Positions 1 to 13,138 of a DNA stretch of 64,000 nt are shown one piece after another (positions within the stretch are counted from its first letter, which is position 1; every line of letters begins with the position of its first letter). Under the pieces are notes generated by a model. That model was not told the origin of the DNA and made no database searches. It worked only from the letters and a program-made list of their open reading frames with translations. The position numbers and the translations under genes are program-made. Source of the DNA: Poronia punctata (taxonomy: Eukaryota; Ascomycota; Sordariomycetes; Xylariales; Xylariaceae); assembly GCA_022579005.1 (NCBI GenBank), contig MU401464.1:57717-121716 (forward strand), in the 5' to 3' direction.

Positions 1-2013
1 TTTTATATCTACCATTTGTGCATTGTTAATTTAGAATCCGTATTATATTTTGACCACCCGACGGGATAGGTCTCCTTTTCTCGCTGGAAATGAATTGTCT
101 GTGGTAAGAAGACAATTATTAATTAGAGAATACTTGTAGACTTTTCGTTGCCATGCGTAAGCGGCATTGCGACGAAGAATTAAGAGACTCTACTTACTCA
201 TAGTGTAGCTAGAACACAACGCGTTTCTTCATGCTTCTCTCGGTCACCGCTACCAATCAATCCCATCGGCTCGTTTCGTGTCGTTTCATCTTATTTTCGA
301 CCGGGTTCGCCCCTGCCAGAGAAAAAGAAGCCCGATAATAAAGCTGCGGATCTACCTACGATACACGTAGGTACTCGGGATATGCAGAACACGTCATTTG
401 AACAACCCAACCTTTTTGAGATATCCCCATGTTGATTGGTATCTTTCTTCTCTGCCGATTGTTGGTGAGTGAGTGATGATGAGGCATCACGCATCACGTC
501 TCTTAAGTATCTTTGTATATATCCTCGAGTACAGCAGTCAGAGTAAGACACCGGAATTGGTAGGTGCGATAAGATGTTTTGTATTGTATGCTTGTAATAG
601 GTAGGTGCGTAACCAAAATAGAAGAAGAGGCTTTAAGAAATAGGCCAAGCACGGCTTAACCTAGGACGATGCGAACCGAAACTCCAATCCAATAATACCT
701 ATTATTATCTACTAGAAAACCAATGCGCATTTATCATTTCTCTCTCTCTCTTGTGATTGCTGTAGGTAACTACCTAACCTAGTACAACAGTAAGTAAGAG
801 TGTACTTACCTTATCCAACCGCAACGGCTCTTGACATTGACGTATGCCCCCCCAAGGTAGACATACGCAATGCAGTTCGGTCTTCTCCGGACCGGATACC
901 TAGACCATAATTGATTATCCACACCTCGGGTTCTGGAACCTAAGACTAGACGCTTGGTATTATCAAGTTGTCAGGCCCCCACACCCCCCCATAAGCCGTC
1001 GTTTGTGCCGATTTTCCCGGACCGCAGCAATGCAGCATGCAACCCCCTCGTGCCGGTAGCCAGGTGGGTTTCTTTAAATCTTTCAACGGTTCTGGGGTTA
1101 AAGGCACCTACACCGACTTCCCTACTCGTACGAGTAATAAGTTAGAACTCACGTCTGCATGTAGGTACTCGTACCAATATATACAAGGAATGGAATTCGG
1201 CTAACCGGCCGTTGAAAAATTGACTGCGAGTATATATATAATATCATGCAGGACTTTTTCCCTCGTCGCTTCGCTAAGTTCTAACAAACAAACTCCACAC
1301 GTACCTAACTCGTAATAAGGTAGCTGATCTGGTGCAGAGCCGACGACTAGGACGTTTCTACGAGTACGAGTACTCATGGGTGAAAATAAGCCCAAGTCAT
1401 CCGTTGCTCGTCAGAATGGAGTTTGTGTCCCCTATATGAATTAGCCGCCCCTTCGCTCGCTTGATCTGCGAGAAGTGCATCGGGCCTATAATGGTCACGG
1501 GTTCATCAGGTACGTGGTTTATGGTCTGAAAAGTGGAAGATGTCTCATGTCCATAGTGGACACATCTTGAGTAGTTGGACGAGTCGACTGGTCAGGTTCT
1601 ACGACGTCGTTGAAAAGTCGTTGAATTCACATTCGAGTCTACGTACGATGGTTCCGGGTACAGACAAGTGGTGTTTTGCAACTACCTACTTACTAAAGCA
1701 GGGAGCTCCGGAGTATGGTATAATGACGCGTAAACACTCACTTTAACTTGAGCGTCCAACTAGAGTTGCTTCTGAGATGTCTGATCCGAGGTGCTCGCTT
1801 CACTTGAAAACATATATTCTTGTTTTTACAAGCTCTAAACATATAGCAGAGTCCGTAGTAAAGTAGATTTCAAAGAAAATGGTATAGACGTTTATCATGC
1901 CACAGTCGCTTTTAGTTCTACAAGTAACTCACCCTGTTGGCGGTAGCTCCGGGTATCTTACAAACTCTCTCGCCAACGAATTCTAGGTGTATATCTCTTT
2001 CTCTCTTTTAATG
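1..2013. other. Intergenic region, no gene recognised
   Basis: About 2 kb of AT-leaning DNA with no reading frame I can tie to a protein family. The short open frames here (at most 86 codons) lack domain motifs and convincing splice structure. TAGGTA/TACCTA words recur, as in most intergenic DNA of this window. Confidence 0.6.
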
Positions 2014-3192
2014 TCACTCCATTGTGCTGACATCCGTCTCTTCTACGCGCCACATATACCACATAAATAAGCTTCTATACGGTTTGAACCGCTCCGATAG
2101 CTCCTTCATATCCGCTTCGCTCATGTACTTCCACTTCCCACCCTTGCCCTTGAGCTTGGACACATCGCGGCCAACAAACGCGGCACAGCCACGCTGGACC
2201 CCTAGATCCCCTAGCGAGAAAACATCCAGCCTCTTGAGCGCGAAGCACGCAAACATCTCGACGGACCAGAGCCCTAGGCCGCGCACGGCGGTAAGCCGTT
2301 GTATAATCTCCTCGTAGGGGGCGTCGGCGAGGATCTGCGCCGAAAGCTCGCCGCTGACAAACTTCTCCGCCAGTCCGGTCACATACTCGGCTTTGCGCTG
2401 CGAGAGCCCCGCAGTCCGTAATTTCTCCAGGGCCATAGCAGCGACCTGCGAAGGGTGCGGGAACCGAACATCACTTGCGTACCCGTCCTGGTCATCTTCG
2501 GGGACATCGCCGTCTTCGCCCCCGTGGAAGAGGTTGATGAAGCGCTTCTTGATCGCCTTTGCCGCGGCGCCTGACACCTGTTGCGAGATGATACTGCTGC
2601 ATAGCGATTCGAAAGGGTCGATTTGCTCCGCCAGACCCTCGGGTGAGAAGATCCGGCAATGATTCTTCTCCACTAGTGGCCGCATCCGGGGGTCCACGGC
2701 GATTAGATGCCGGTTCGCCTCTTCCAGGATGCTGGGTCCAGCCGTCACGGGTCGTTTCGAGGGGGACGCCGAGCGAGAGCGCGCCCGTGCCCGCGCCTTC
2801 ACTATGCGCGATGTCTCGGGCGACACAAGCGTGGCGAGTGTGGCGTTTGTGTCCGCGAGGCGGTCCACGGCTGCAGCTCGCGGCTTCCTCTTGGTCAGCG
2901 GTGTCGCCGGGCCAGGATCGCCCACCGCGGCCGGTTCCGCTATCAGTTTCGCATTGCTTGGTGTTGGTGTAGCCGGAGGTGGTGTACTGGCCTTTTGCGC
3001 ACGCCGCTTGTTGGGTGTCGCTGGGGCTTCCCCATTCGCCGTATTCGGCGCGGCATCTGTCGTCACTTTCCTCTTGCGACCTCTCTGTTTCGGAGGTGAA
3101 GGCGGGGGTGGTGCCATGGTCTCCGAAGGCGATGACGTCTTGGTATCCTTTTCGGACGCGGCTATTAAGCGCGCCGATCGTCTCGTCGACAT
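2014..3192 (-). CDS. DNA-3-methyladenine glycosylase, HhH-GPD family (AlkA/Mag1 type)
   Basis: Intronless gene, 392 aa from the ATG at 3192. It excises alkylated bases (3-methyladenine and similar) in base excision repair. The first ~150 residues are a low-complexity, Lys/Arg/Pro/Ser-rich tail with KRGRK-like basic clusters typical of nuclear localisation. The fold then follows: DPFESLCSSIISQQVSG opens the glycosylase core, and the helix-hairpin-helix region LTAVRGLGLWSVEMF is followed by FSLGDLGVQRG, whose Asp (about residue 329) is the expected catalytic acid. The frame stays open upstream to an ATG at 3408, adding 72 Arg-rich residues almost free of acidic ones; that longer form could carry a mitochondrial presequence. 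I chose 3192 because MSTRRSARL begins a normal nuclear tail. Family assignment is firm; the start is less so. Confidence 0.9.
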   Translation of the reverse strand: MSTRRSARLIAASEKDTKTSSPSETMAPPPPSPPKQRGRKRKVTTDAAPNTANGEAPATPNKRRAQKASTPPPATPTPSNAKLIAEPAAVGDPGPATPLTKRKPRAAAVDRLADTNATLATLVSPETSRIVKARARARSRSASPSKRPVTAGPSILEEANRHLIAVDPRMRPLVEKNHCRIFSPEGLAEQIDPFESLCSSIISQQVSGAAAKAIKKRFINLFHGGEDGDVPEDDQDGYASDVRFPHPSQVAAMALEKLRTAGLSQRKAEYVTGLAEKFVSGELSAQILADAPYEEIIQRLTAVRGLGLWSVEMFACFALKRLDVFSLGDLGVQRGCAAFVGRDVSKLKGKGGKWKYMSEADMKELSERFKPYRSLFMWYMWRVEETDVSTME

Positions 3193-6100
3193 GTTTGCTC
3201 TCGGTTTGAAGCTTGGCTTTTTGGTATTGCTTGAAACAAAGGCAAGAGCCAGCCGACTATCCAAGTGAGTTGCGGAGGTAGTCACACGTTCGGTCTTATA
3301 GAACAATGCGCTTGGTACTCGTAGCTGAGGGTACCAGTTGCGGAAGGCTCGACCAACGCCCGTAAATGATGTCGCAAACCACCCAATCCGAGGTCTGTAT
3401 CGCATCAAGTGATTACTGCCGGGAGCATCAGGTAATGTATATGATCAAGGCGGTTTATATGAAGGCGCAACTAATAAAATACAATTGACCAAAGTGACGA
3501 AATTCAGGCGAGGCCAAGAGGAGATCAACCCCCAATGCGGCTCCTTGACAACAGATGAGTACGTAAACTGATGCTCAAGGGAATGACGTATGTGTAAACG
3601 AGATTTAGGAAAGAACAGCAGAAGACGCTGCCACTGGTGGTACAAAGTAAATATGGAGGATACACCTTTTCTGATGCTAAAAGGCTTTCATTAAGCAGAT
3701 TCCTGATAACTTTAAGAATAGTGAGATGTTACTCATCAATGTTTGTTGTGAGCACTAGCTACATACATGTAGCTGAGCTCGACAACTCCGTACTCCGCGC
3801 CCTTGATAACCTCTGCCGCCTGGCGAGCGCCAACCTGAATGGGAAACGCTGGAAGGCACCAAGAGGCCAGCGACTGCCATTCCAGTCTTCGCACGTGATG
3901 TCGATGACCTTTCAACCCATTGCTTCTATCGTTATCGTTATGTCAGACTCAATACATTGCCATTGAAATGTGAATCTCAAATTCTATTTAATATTTGTAG
4001 GGACGACTTATAGATGACTAAGTATACATAATAAGTGCTTATGTAACTATGTACACGTATACGTAAATGCACAAAATTCCACTACTTCCAAACTTAGTTG
4101 TAAAAATTGGCATACTGCCCATGTAATCTGTATTGGATGAATACGAGAAAATGGGTTACATCCCTACAAATTCATGCATAACGGTCACCATGCAATGCTA
4201 CGGTTATATCGCCCGGATTTGGATAGTATTGTCTCGAATTTCTGCCGCAATTTGTAGTCAACGTTAGTTACAAGCAGTTCTGTCGCCCATGTACTCAGAT
4301 ATCTAAACAATAATGGCTTCATCAATAACTCAAGATACTGTTTGTCAGTGAGGGGAGTTTACCCCTGACAAGCGTGGCGATAGAGAATTGTGAGATCTTT
4401 GATCATATTTGGGTTGGTGGTGCAACCCCTTTTCCATTTCTGCTAATTATCACCCGCAGGACAAGTACCTGTGCTCTGGCCAGTTCAACGCGCCTGGAGA
4501 ACCGTACCTAATACCTACCTTAATGCCAGATTACTTTACGTGCAGTGGTTTAACAGGACATGCGGGATAACCCCAGCAACCGAAATGCCATTAGAAACTC
4601 CCATTTATTCATATCTGACACGTGCTTCTAGGGAGGCTATTGCTAAGAGAATGTTGCTGTTGTCTGCACTTATTGAATTGCATCAAAATTCGGTCTCTTC
4701 ATTTGCTTGGATTAGGTAGAATTTTTCAAAATCCGATGTTTTATCTGAATGTACTCGTAGGTAACAATTACCTACGAGGTCACCTACGAGTACATGTATG
4801 TACCTCAGGATGAGGATCGGTAGTTGCTATTATCGCATGATTACACGTACACCTACGGTGCAGGATCCTTGCCTAGTGTTATTTAGGGGCAGAGCGTTCC
4901 GGAGTTAATATCTTGGAGAGAGCGCCTCGAATCTCGTCCGTTCTTCTGAACAACCTGACAACGTATGGCGCAACTGATGCAACTTTTGGGGAAACTGCCT
5001 CCTCATGAAGTCTTGTAAATGTACCCTTCGAAGTTCGAACATGGAGAGAGGGTCTGTGAAGTAGTACCTAGGCCAGGTATCTTTTACATGGGCTAATGGA
5101 CGCCGCCTTCCTTTGCACTACTCCATTGGTAGGTGGACTACGCAGTCCTGGTCCTAGGTAGGGGTAACAAGGGAAAATCTTGGTGAAATATCCTGGGTTT
5201 ACTTGTACGATACGAGTACTGAGTTGAGGAAGCAAGTACCTACCTGGCACCCTGGCTCATAATAGATGCTAAGACTCGGGTGTATATATCGTTGATAAGC
5301 CGGAGCTTTTCGTGTTTAATGCACGTTCAAATTAGTTCGGTCAACTAAGGTACGAGTAGGTACATAACGCGGAGACTGCAAAGCCACAAGAGATACGTGA
5401 TGTGCCTCGCTCTTTTATAATCGTCGTTTCCATAGAAGTTAGCAATCGCTTAATGGCCTGAATAGCCTAGGCCAGGTAGGTGTGGTACTTGTTTGACCAC
5501 CTATTCAATTTGTTTGACCCCAATGATGAGCCACCAGGATTATGCCAAACTTTTACATACCCAGCTAGACCTTACTCGTATAACAGCATCCCAAACCGCA
5601 AAGCCTCCTTTTTGCCCAATCACCACATTCCTATCCGACAGGCGCGTGTAAGATTTTGCCGCTTCACTTACCCTATATTCCGTGCGCAGTAGCGTCTTGT
5701 GTCAGCGGGCAATTTTATAGGCCTAATGGGACAGGCACAGCTATCTCGTTGCACCTTGTCGACCGAACTAAGCTGGCGACGTTCCTACCAGCCTACCCGT
5801 AATTCGCCCGTTGTCTAATTGTTTTGTATTCTTCCTCCCAGGCCGACTTGGATCCTGCTTCGAGTGCGTACCTAATACGACGATTGATCCGAAAATAAAA
5901 TAATTTACGCTGTTATAGTCCTTGAGGAACTCGATTAATTACCGGACCTTGTTTGCTGTACGATAACCTACGCGGCCGCCGTTAGGGTCACCGTGCGCCA
6001 GATCCTTGCCTTGCCCTTCCCCTATCAGCCTACCACCCCAACGAGACCCAGACCCGAGCCATCGTTTCCGCCCTTACCGATTTTACCGTATCCCGCCGCG

Positions 6101-6208
6101 TTGAACGAGCCGTATCCCTCCGTCGACCTCGACCACGCGCCGCACCGCACCTGGCTTCTGTCTTCACGCGTGTCCGTATCGGTGCCGAGGGCACCCGAAG
6201 ACTCCGTC
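3193..6208. other. Intergenic region between the glycosylase and Anp1 genes
   Basis: About 3 kb without a recognisable gene. It contains the nested inverted repeat at 4749-4795 and many TAGGTA/TACCTA words. The Anp1 reading frame stays open upstream to 5993, but that extension is Pro-rich and unlike the family N-terminus, so I treat it as leader. Confidence 0.55.
4749..4795. repeat. Nested inverted repeat (14-bp arms)
   Basis: The arm at 4749-4762 (ATGTACTCGTAGGT) is the exact reverse complement of 4782-4795. A second arm pair, CGTAGGTAA/TTACCTACG (about 4756-4777), shares part of the left arm, so two alternative hairpins are possible. The unit is built from the TAGGTA word common in this genome's intergenic DNA. 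Function unknown. Confidence 0.75.
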
Positions 6209-7751
<1,543 letters not shown>

Positions 7752-9019
7752 TCGACTGGGACGTCTCTCCTGTTGACATAATTTTGTTATCCCGGACGCT
7801 AAGAACCGTCCGAGGAAGTTCATATTCGCCAGATTCCAGAAATATACTTACTACTGTATGAGAAGCCGTGGTACGCCGCACAGCAGCGCCGGCCACGACG
7901 CTTTTCGGCTTAATGTTAAATAAGGAGTTGGGGAATGGCTGGGGGTTAACGTCTCTTGACTTGGTTTTGCTACAACATGCATCGACGGATGGATCGGGTC
8001 TAAGCTTTGTAGGCAAAGTGACTGGATAGAACTACGGCATGCGAAAATAATACTCTTCCGACCTGATCCAACGCACGTTTTTTCGATTCAAAAGCTTGAG
8101 TAGAGACGCTCGGCAGTACGATCTGCAGGCGCTTGCTTTTCTCGCTACCATTACTGATCAGTTATGGGTTGACTCTGGCCGGGCGGTTGGCAAGAGTTAA
8201 TGTGTTGCTGAGAGGAGCTCCGAATCGTCTTTCCGCATCTTAAAAGCCCACCACCCACCACCCACCGCCTGTTTCATACTTATAATGGTAGCGCCGCGGA
8301 ATGTACAAGATAGCCCTGGCTTAGAAGAAAAAAAAGCGAGTTGAGAAGTATATTACCTTTTGTTCATAATTGTTGTCCAGTCTACTGTGCGTAAGTAAGA
8401 TGGCGTATAAGGCGGAGTAGATAAAGATGAGTCGCCTTGTTTTTGCTGAAGACTGATATTTATACTCATAGTAAGAGGTTACCCTTGATCATCTACTGCT
8501 GGTTACGGTATTCTGTCTTCAGGGTCGAGATTTTGTACATCGTGGAAGGAGGACACGTGGAATCTGAACAGTGGTCAGCCGGGTTGTGCCTGTTCATGCC
8601 TCTTGCAGCCGTGATTCGATCTGTTCCGGGAGGGTATTTTGTCTTATAATAACATATCGAATAATATAGATCGGGACGTGCTACAAAATTACCCGAACGC
8701 TTTGGACCTTAGCAACGGCGCAATCGTGCACTTCCAATATGGGTCCACGGCCCCGAGCCGATTCTTGATGATTGTGGCACCACAGCAGACACAGGGTAAT
8801 ATATGACCAGAGAGAAAGTGAAATGGCGGGCAGAGATGGGTTTTAACAGTACAAAAAAGTAGCCTTCCATCTATTTTACTTCATCTCGTTCTCTAATGCA
8901 GGATGATTGAACAGGTAGTTTTGTACAAGTATCCGGTATTCTCCGCCTCCTGGCTCCTTCACAACGCTGGATGAACCGGAAAAATCCCCTTTGCCCTTAA
9001 TTTTCGTATATCATTAGAC
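7752..9019. other. Intergenic region, convergent gene ends
   Basis: About 1.3 kb between the Anp1 stop and the QCR7 stop, which face each other. It should contain the 3' UTRs and polyadenylation sites of both. No further gene seen. Confidence 0.6.
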
Positions 9020-9745
9020 TTAGTGGGGCTTGATGACAGACAACGAGTCGAGAGCGGCCTTCTCAGCCTCTTGGGCCCGGACCTGGGCAAGGATGGGAGT
9101 TAGGTAGGGGACATCCTGTATTGATTGCGTTAGCAAGGTTTTATTCTTTTACTCTGAAACAGTGCTATATCCGCAAGACCATGTAAAAACTGCCGCCGGA
9201 ATCGTCGGGGGTTGTTGCGAGCTCCATGGGTGGCGAAACGGGTTTGTTCGTATACGTACCTCCTCGGGCTTTGTCCACTGATCCTTGGGTAGTAGCTTGT
9301 GGGAGACGCTGCACTGCACGGCGCGGCGAATGCGGTAGACGCGGTCGTAAGCCTCTTGGGGAGGAAGACGCGATAGAGCCTTGAGGACCTCCTCGTTCTC
9401 CTCGATCAGAAGGTCGTCGGCACTAATAGACAAAAACGAAAACCAGTTAGTCAATTTTCGAACCCTTTCCTCGTAAACCCATGGGCAATTGTGTCAGGAA
9501 GCAGCGAGTTTTGGAATCAATTGGCGTGTTATATTTTATCGCGAAGCTCGGGATAAGCCCGATTGATCATCTGGGACTCTGTCGGCAGGAGTGGTACGAG
9601 ATGACATATAGTAGAAGGTTGTCACGAACCGAAGACCGAGCTGGCGGTAGCCGGCAGTGTTGGAATACCACTCAGCGACGGGCTGCAGGAGGCTGCGCAG
9701 CCAGGGGCGCTTTATGACGAAGGGGGCGAGACTCGGGTACGACAT
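9020..9745 (-). CDS. QCR7: Cytochrome b-c1 complex subunit 7 (14 kDa subunit)
   Basis: Three exons on the minus strand: 9745-9630, 9422-9260 and 9115-9020, giving 124 aa, the usual length of this subunit. It is a small accessory subunit of mitochondrial respiratory complex III that packs against cytochrome b on the matrix side. The protein begins [10 protein letters not shown], continues with GYRQLGLR joined across intron 1 to [12 protein letters not shown], and includes [16 protein letters not shown], the characteristic UCR_14kD segment, then [12 protein letters not shown]. All three junctions keep the frame with standard GT/AG ends. A longer open frame upstream of the ATG is not used because the family starts here. 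Strongly conserved housekeeping gene. Confidence 0.95.
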
Positions 9746-11886
9746 GGTGTCTGGACGGCGTTGGTAGTCGGACTTTGAGGAGGGAAGCTTTGTTGCTAAT
9801 CGAGCTTGTCGGGCAAAGGTCGAAGGGTCGTCGTTTCGGGTTGCATGCACGACAAAATCGCTCCATTGCAGTGAGTAGCTAGCTGGGAGACAGAGGTCAT
9901 GTGACCTTGGTTTACACGGTTAAAGACATATGGAAGTCCATTATGATGTATTATGTATCTATCCATGGTACGGCGGGGATTGGCGATCAACAACGAGCTG
10001 CCCTGTGATACCGAGAGACTCCCACTGACATTGAAGTTGACATGGCGGATATGTGAGGATACCTACCTTAATAGACTGAACAAGATAGTACGACACTATC
10101 TTGTACGCGCGTCCCTGTCGGTTCGAACTTATTTGAGTATACGCGTACCACCTCAGTCCCATGTTCTAACGTCCTCCTCTTTCTCATCTGCCTTTCTATC
10201 ATCGACGTAACCAATAGAACCGACGCAAGGCTAAAAGTAGGTAAGGGTAGCCAGTCGAGATTCATTATTAACCATGTCAACTTGGTTGTCGTTCTTAGTG
10301 ATATCGGTTGAATTAAATCATGTCGCTTTTCTCGGCCTACGTTGATCAGCACATGCTTGTGCTGGCCTACAGTGTTTGTGGATAGTTACAGCTACCTATG
10401 GAGCAATAGTAGGCTTACCGTAGATTCGGTAGGTAGGTAGATACTGATATCAACTACGTCAGTGTCTTGATCTCCAGGCATATCTATCTGCATATCCCGG
10501 CCACAAGGTAATCTACGTTAGCTTGCCTCAAGTGCTTTTATAAGGCGTGAAACGGGGACAAAACAAAGAGAGAGTGTTTCAATTGAATGTCTAGATTGTC
10601 TATCTATTCTGAAAGCCGGTAGCCAGTTTACACCGTTTTCTTCTGTTGGCTACACCCAATTTCCAAAACGGCGTTATCCGTGGTATCACCCTGTTACCTC
10701 TCCCGTCATTGAAAACTTGTCGTCGTAATCTCGGAGTGGCGGTATACGAGTACGCCGAATTGGTCACTCGAGGCCGACAGCTTAAAGGCTCAAAAATACT
10801 TACCGGGGGCCGTCCTCTTCCGATATCTGCAACCCCCGCGGGAGATCGAGCAGTGAGATCCCCGTATTTGAGTCACATTTTCTCTTCCTAACTTTCTTGT
10901 ATTTAATAATTCAAGCAGTCCCTTCAAGACTGGAAAGTGCATGCACACGTCAAGTCTATTTGACCAGGCAAGCGCGTTATTAGATGCTTCATACCGGACT
11001 AGCCTACACCTAGGGTGCTGTATTCGACTTAGCCAACATTGATTAGCACCGGTGGTCTCTCTCACCCTGCGCTACTATCAACAGTGCTTATTAGGTATTA
11101 CCTACTACCTTGCCTTATCCACACCAAGTCCTCTTATCGCCAACTCCCCCTTGTCTTTCGCTGCGAACCTAAACTCAATCACTCATTCCGTTACTTTGCC
11201 GAGCTCTTTCTCTTCTCCCATACACTTCGATTTCCCACCCTAACCCAGCGCATACCGCCACCTCGTATGAGCAAGCGGACGACTGACCGACCGACCGATC
11301 CGTCCGTACCACCGTCCGAGGTTCTTACTGAGCGAATGCCGATGGCATGCGATAGGCCGTAGCCATTGTGTCGACGGTGCACTTGCGAGGGTTGTTCCCC
11401 GCACACCGCGCGAGCACATACGTAAACAGTATATCTCGCATACGAGGAGAGGTCATTAGTTTTGTCACTTGATTTTGTTATTGCTGCGCATATAACAAGC
11501 CCGTTAGATCGCCCACCAAGCTCCTTACTCCGCACATCCGTTCTCGCTCTGCCGATCGAATTCAACTTTACACAAGCGTTTCAAGAGGGCCTCTGCTCCG
11601 ACTACCAACTTTATCAAGACCTTAATTGCCGTGGAAGAGAAGAAGACGACGACGACGACGATAACAAGCACGAGCACAACTTCAGCTCTGCATAATCCAA
11701 GGGATGTCTCAAGGCGGTGCAGCCGAGAGCCGTCGCCAAGGATCTTCGTCTTCCACTACACCGCCGGAATATGGGGGCCTCGCCCATCGATCCCACCCTA
11801 CAGCTGTCTACGCCGAGTCCTCGGAAAACTCTCACATATCACGGAGTGACCAGCCGATTGCGCCGTCCGGATCTCCGATAGTTACC
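9746..11886. other. Intergenic region / divergent promoters of QCR7 and the carrier gene
   Basis: About 2.1 kb between two divergently transcribed mitochondrial-protein genes, so it holds both promoters. A GA/GAC-rich stretch at about 11630-11665 and several TAGGTA runs (for example 10426-10440) are visible. No gene recognised. The carrier frame is open from 11704, so part of this interval may be coding. Confidence 0.5.
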
Positions 11887-13138
11887 ATGGATTTCCACCC
11901 GTCCCAAGGATCGACGTCACTCGAGAGATGGGCGTCAGCCGCCTCTGACTCCCAATTCAATGCATTAGCCGGTGCTGTGGGTGGCTTTACCTCTGGAGTC
12001 GTTACCTGCCCATTGGACGTCATAAAGACCAAGCTCCAAGCTCAGGGCGGGTTTCTGCCCGTGTCCAAAGGGCGCCATGTCGGTCATCACAAGGTCTACT
12101 CGGGGCTGATTGGAACGGGGGGGACTATATGGACAGAAGAGGGCATTCGAGGCCTATACCGGGGCCTGGGTCCCATTGTGCTGGGGTACTTACCGACCTG
12201 GGCGGTTTGGTTCACCGTCTACAATAAAAGTAAAGTATATATGGCCGAACATAATGGTGAGTTATTTAAAATGAGGAAGCAAAAGCTCAACACTAATATT
12301 GCCAATACGGACAGTGCGCAATCAGTTTGCCATAAACTTTTGGTCATCGATAATTGCCGGAGCCAGCAGCACGATAGTGACAAATCCCATCTGGGTCATC
12401 AAGACGAGGCTAATGTCCCAGTCTGCGCGTGGTTACAATAGAGAGATGTCGGTATTTCCGAGGTCAGGTAACACCCCAACCTCGAGACCGACGATCCATT
12501 CGCCCTGGCATTATCACTCGACACTCGATGCTGCGCGTAAAATGTACTCGTCCGAAGGCATCTTATCCTTCTATTCCGGCCTTACACCTGCCCTTCTGGG
12601 CTTGACGCACGTTGCTGTGCAGTTTCCCGCCTACGAATTCCTGAGGAAGAAGTTCACGGGTCAGAGCATGGGCCAGATGGGTGATTCTGGTGCTGGTGAA
12701 CAAAACCAATGGCTTGGGGTGCTATCAGCTTCGATATTATCGAAGATTCTAGCGAGCTCGGCCACGTACCCGCACGAGGTAATCCGTACCAGGCTACAGA
12801 CGCAGCGGCGGCCAACTCCTGGGGTTGAATATCTCCAAGGATTGGGCGTTTCGGTACCCGACTCTGGAGAAGGGTCTCAATTGGTCAAGGGGCCGAAAGT
12901 AGCCCCCCCCGAGCCCAAATATAAAGGTGTGGTGATGACATTCCGCACAATTCTGAGAGAAGAGGGTTGGAGGGCGTTCTATGCGGGCATGGGCGTGAAC
13001 ATGATGAGAGCTGTGCCCGCAGCCACAGTCACCATGATGACCTACGAATATGTCATGAAGACTTTCCACCATGCTCAGTCCGAAGGCAAACGCAAGAACT
13101 CGGACGGAAGCAACGGCCACGCCATACCCGAACCCTGA
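11887..13138 (+). CDS. Mitochondrial carrier family protein, NAD+/nucleotide-type (Ndt1/YIA6-like)
   Basis: Two exons, 11887-12256 and 12315-13138, giving 397 aa; an in-frame ATG at 11704 would add 61 Ser/Pro-rich residues. It is an inner-membrane solute carrier with the expected three repeats, each marked by the Px[D/E]xx[K/R] signature: PLDVIKTKLQ, then PIWVIKTRL, then PHEVIRTRLQ. The Trp in place of an acidic residue in repeat 2 is typical of the NAD+/FAD/pyrimidine-nucleotide carrier branch, and the first repeat is very like yeast YIA6/NDT1, so NAD+ import is the best guess. Between repeats 2 and 3 there are variable Gly/Ser-rich loops. The exact substrate cannot be read from the sequence. 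Confidence 0.88.

Noticed and set aside
2729..3268. 179-codon open frame antisense to the DNA glycosylase tail
   Set aside because: It mirrors the low-complexity Lys/Pro/Ala-rich tail of the glycosylase and has no family features.
5993..6208. Upstream extension of the Anp1 protein
   Set aside because: The open frame is Pro-rich and unlike Anp1 N-termini; MLVPKGGITWKSARGQ at 6209 matches the family start.
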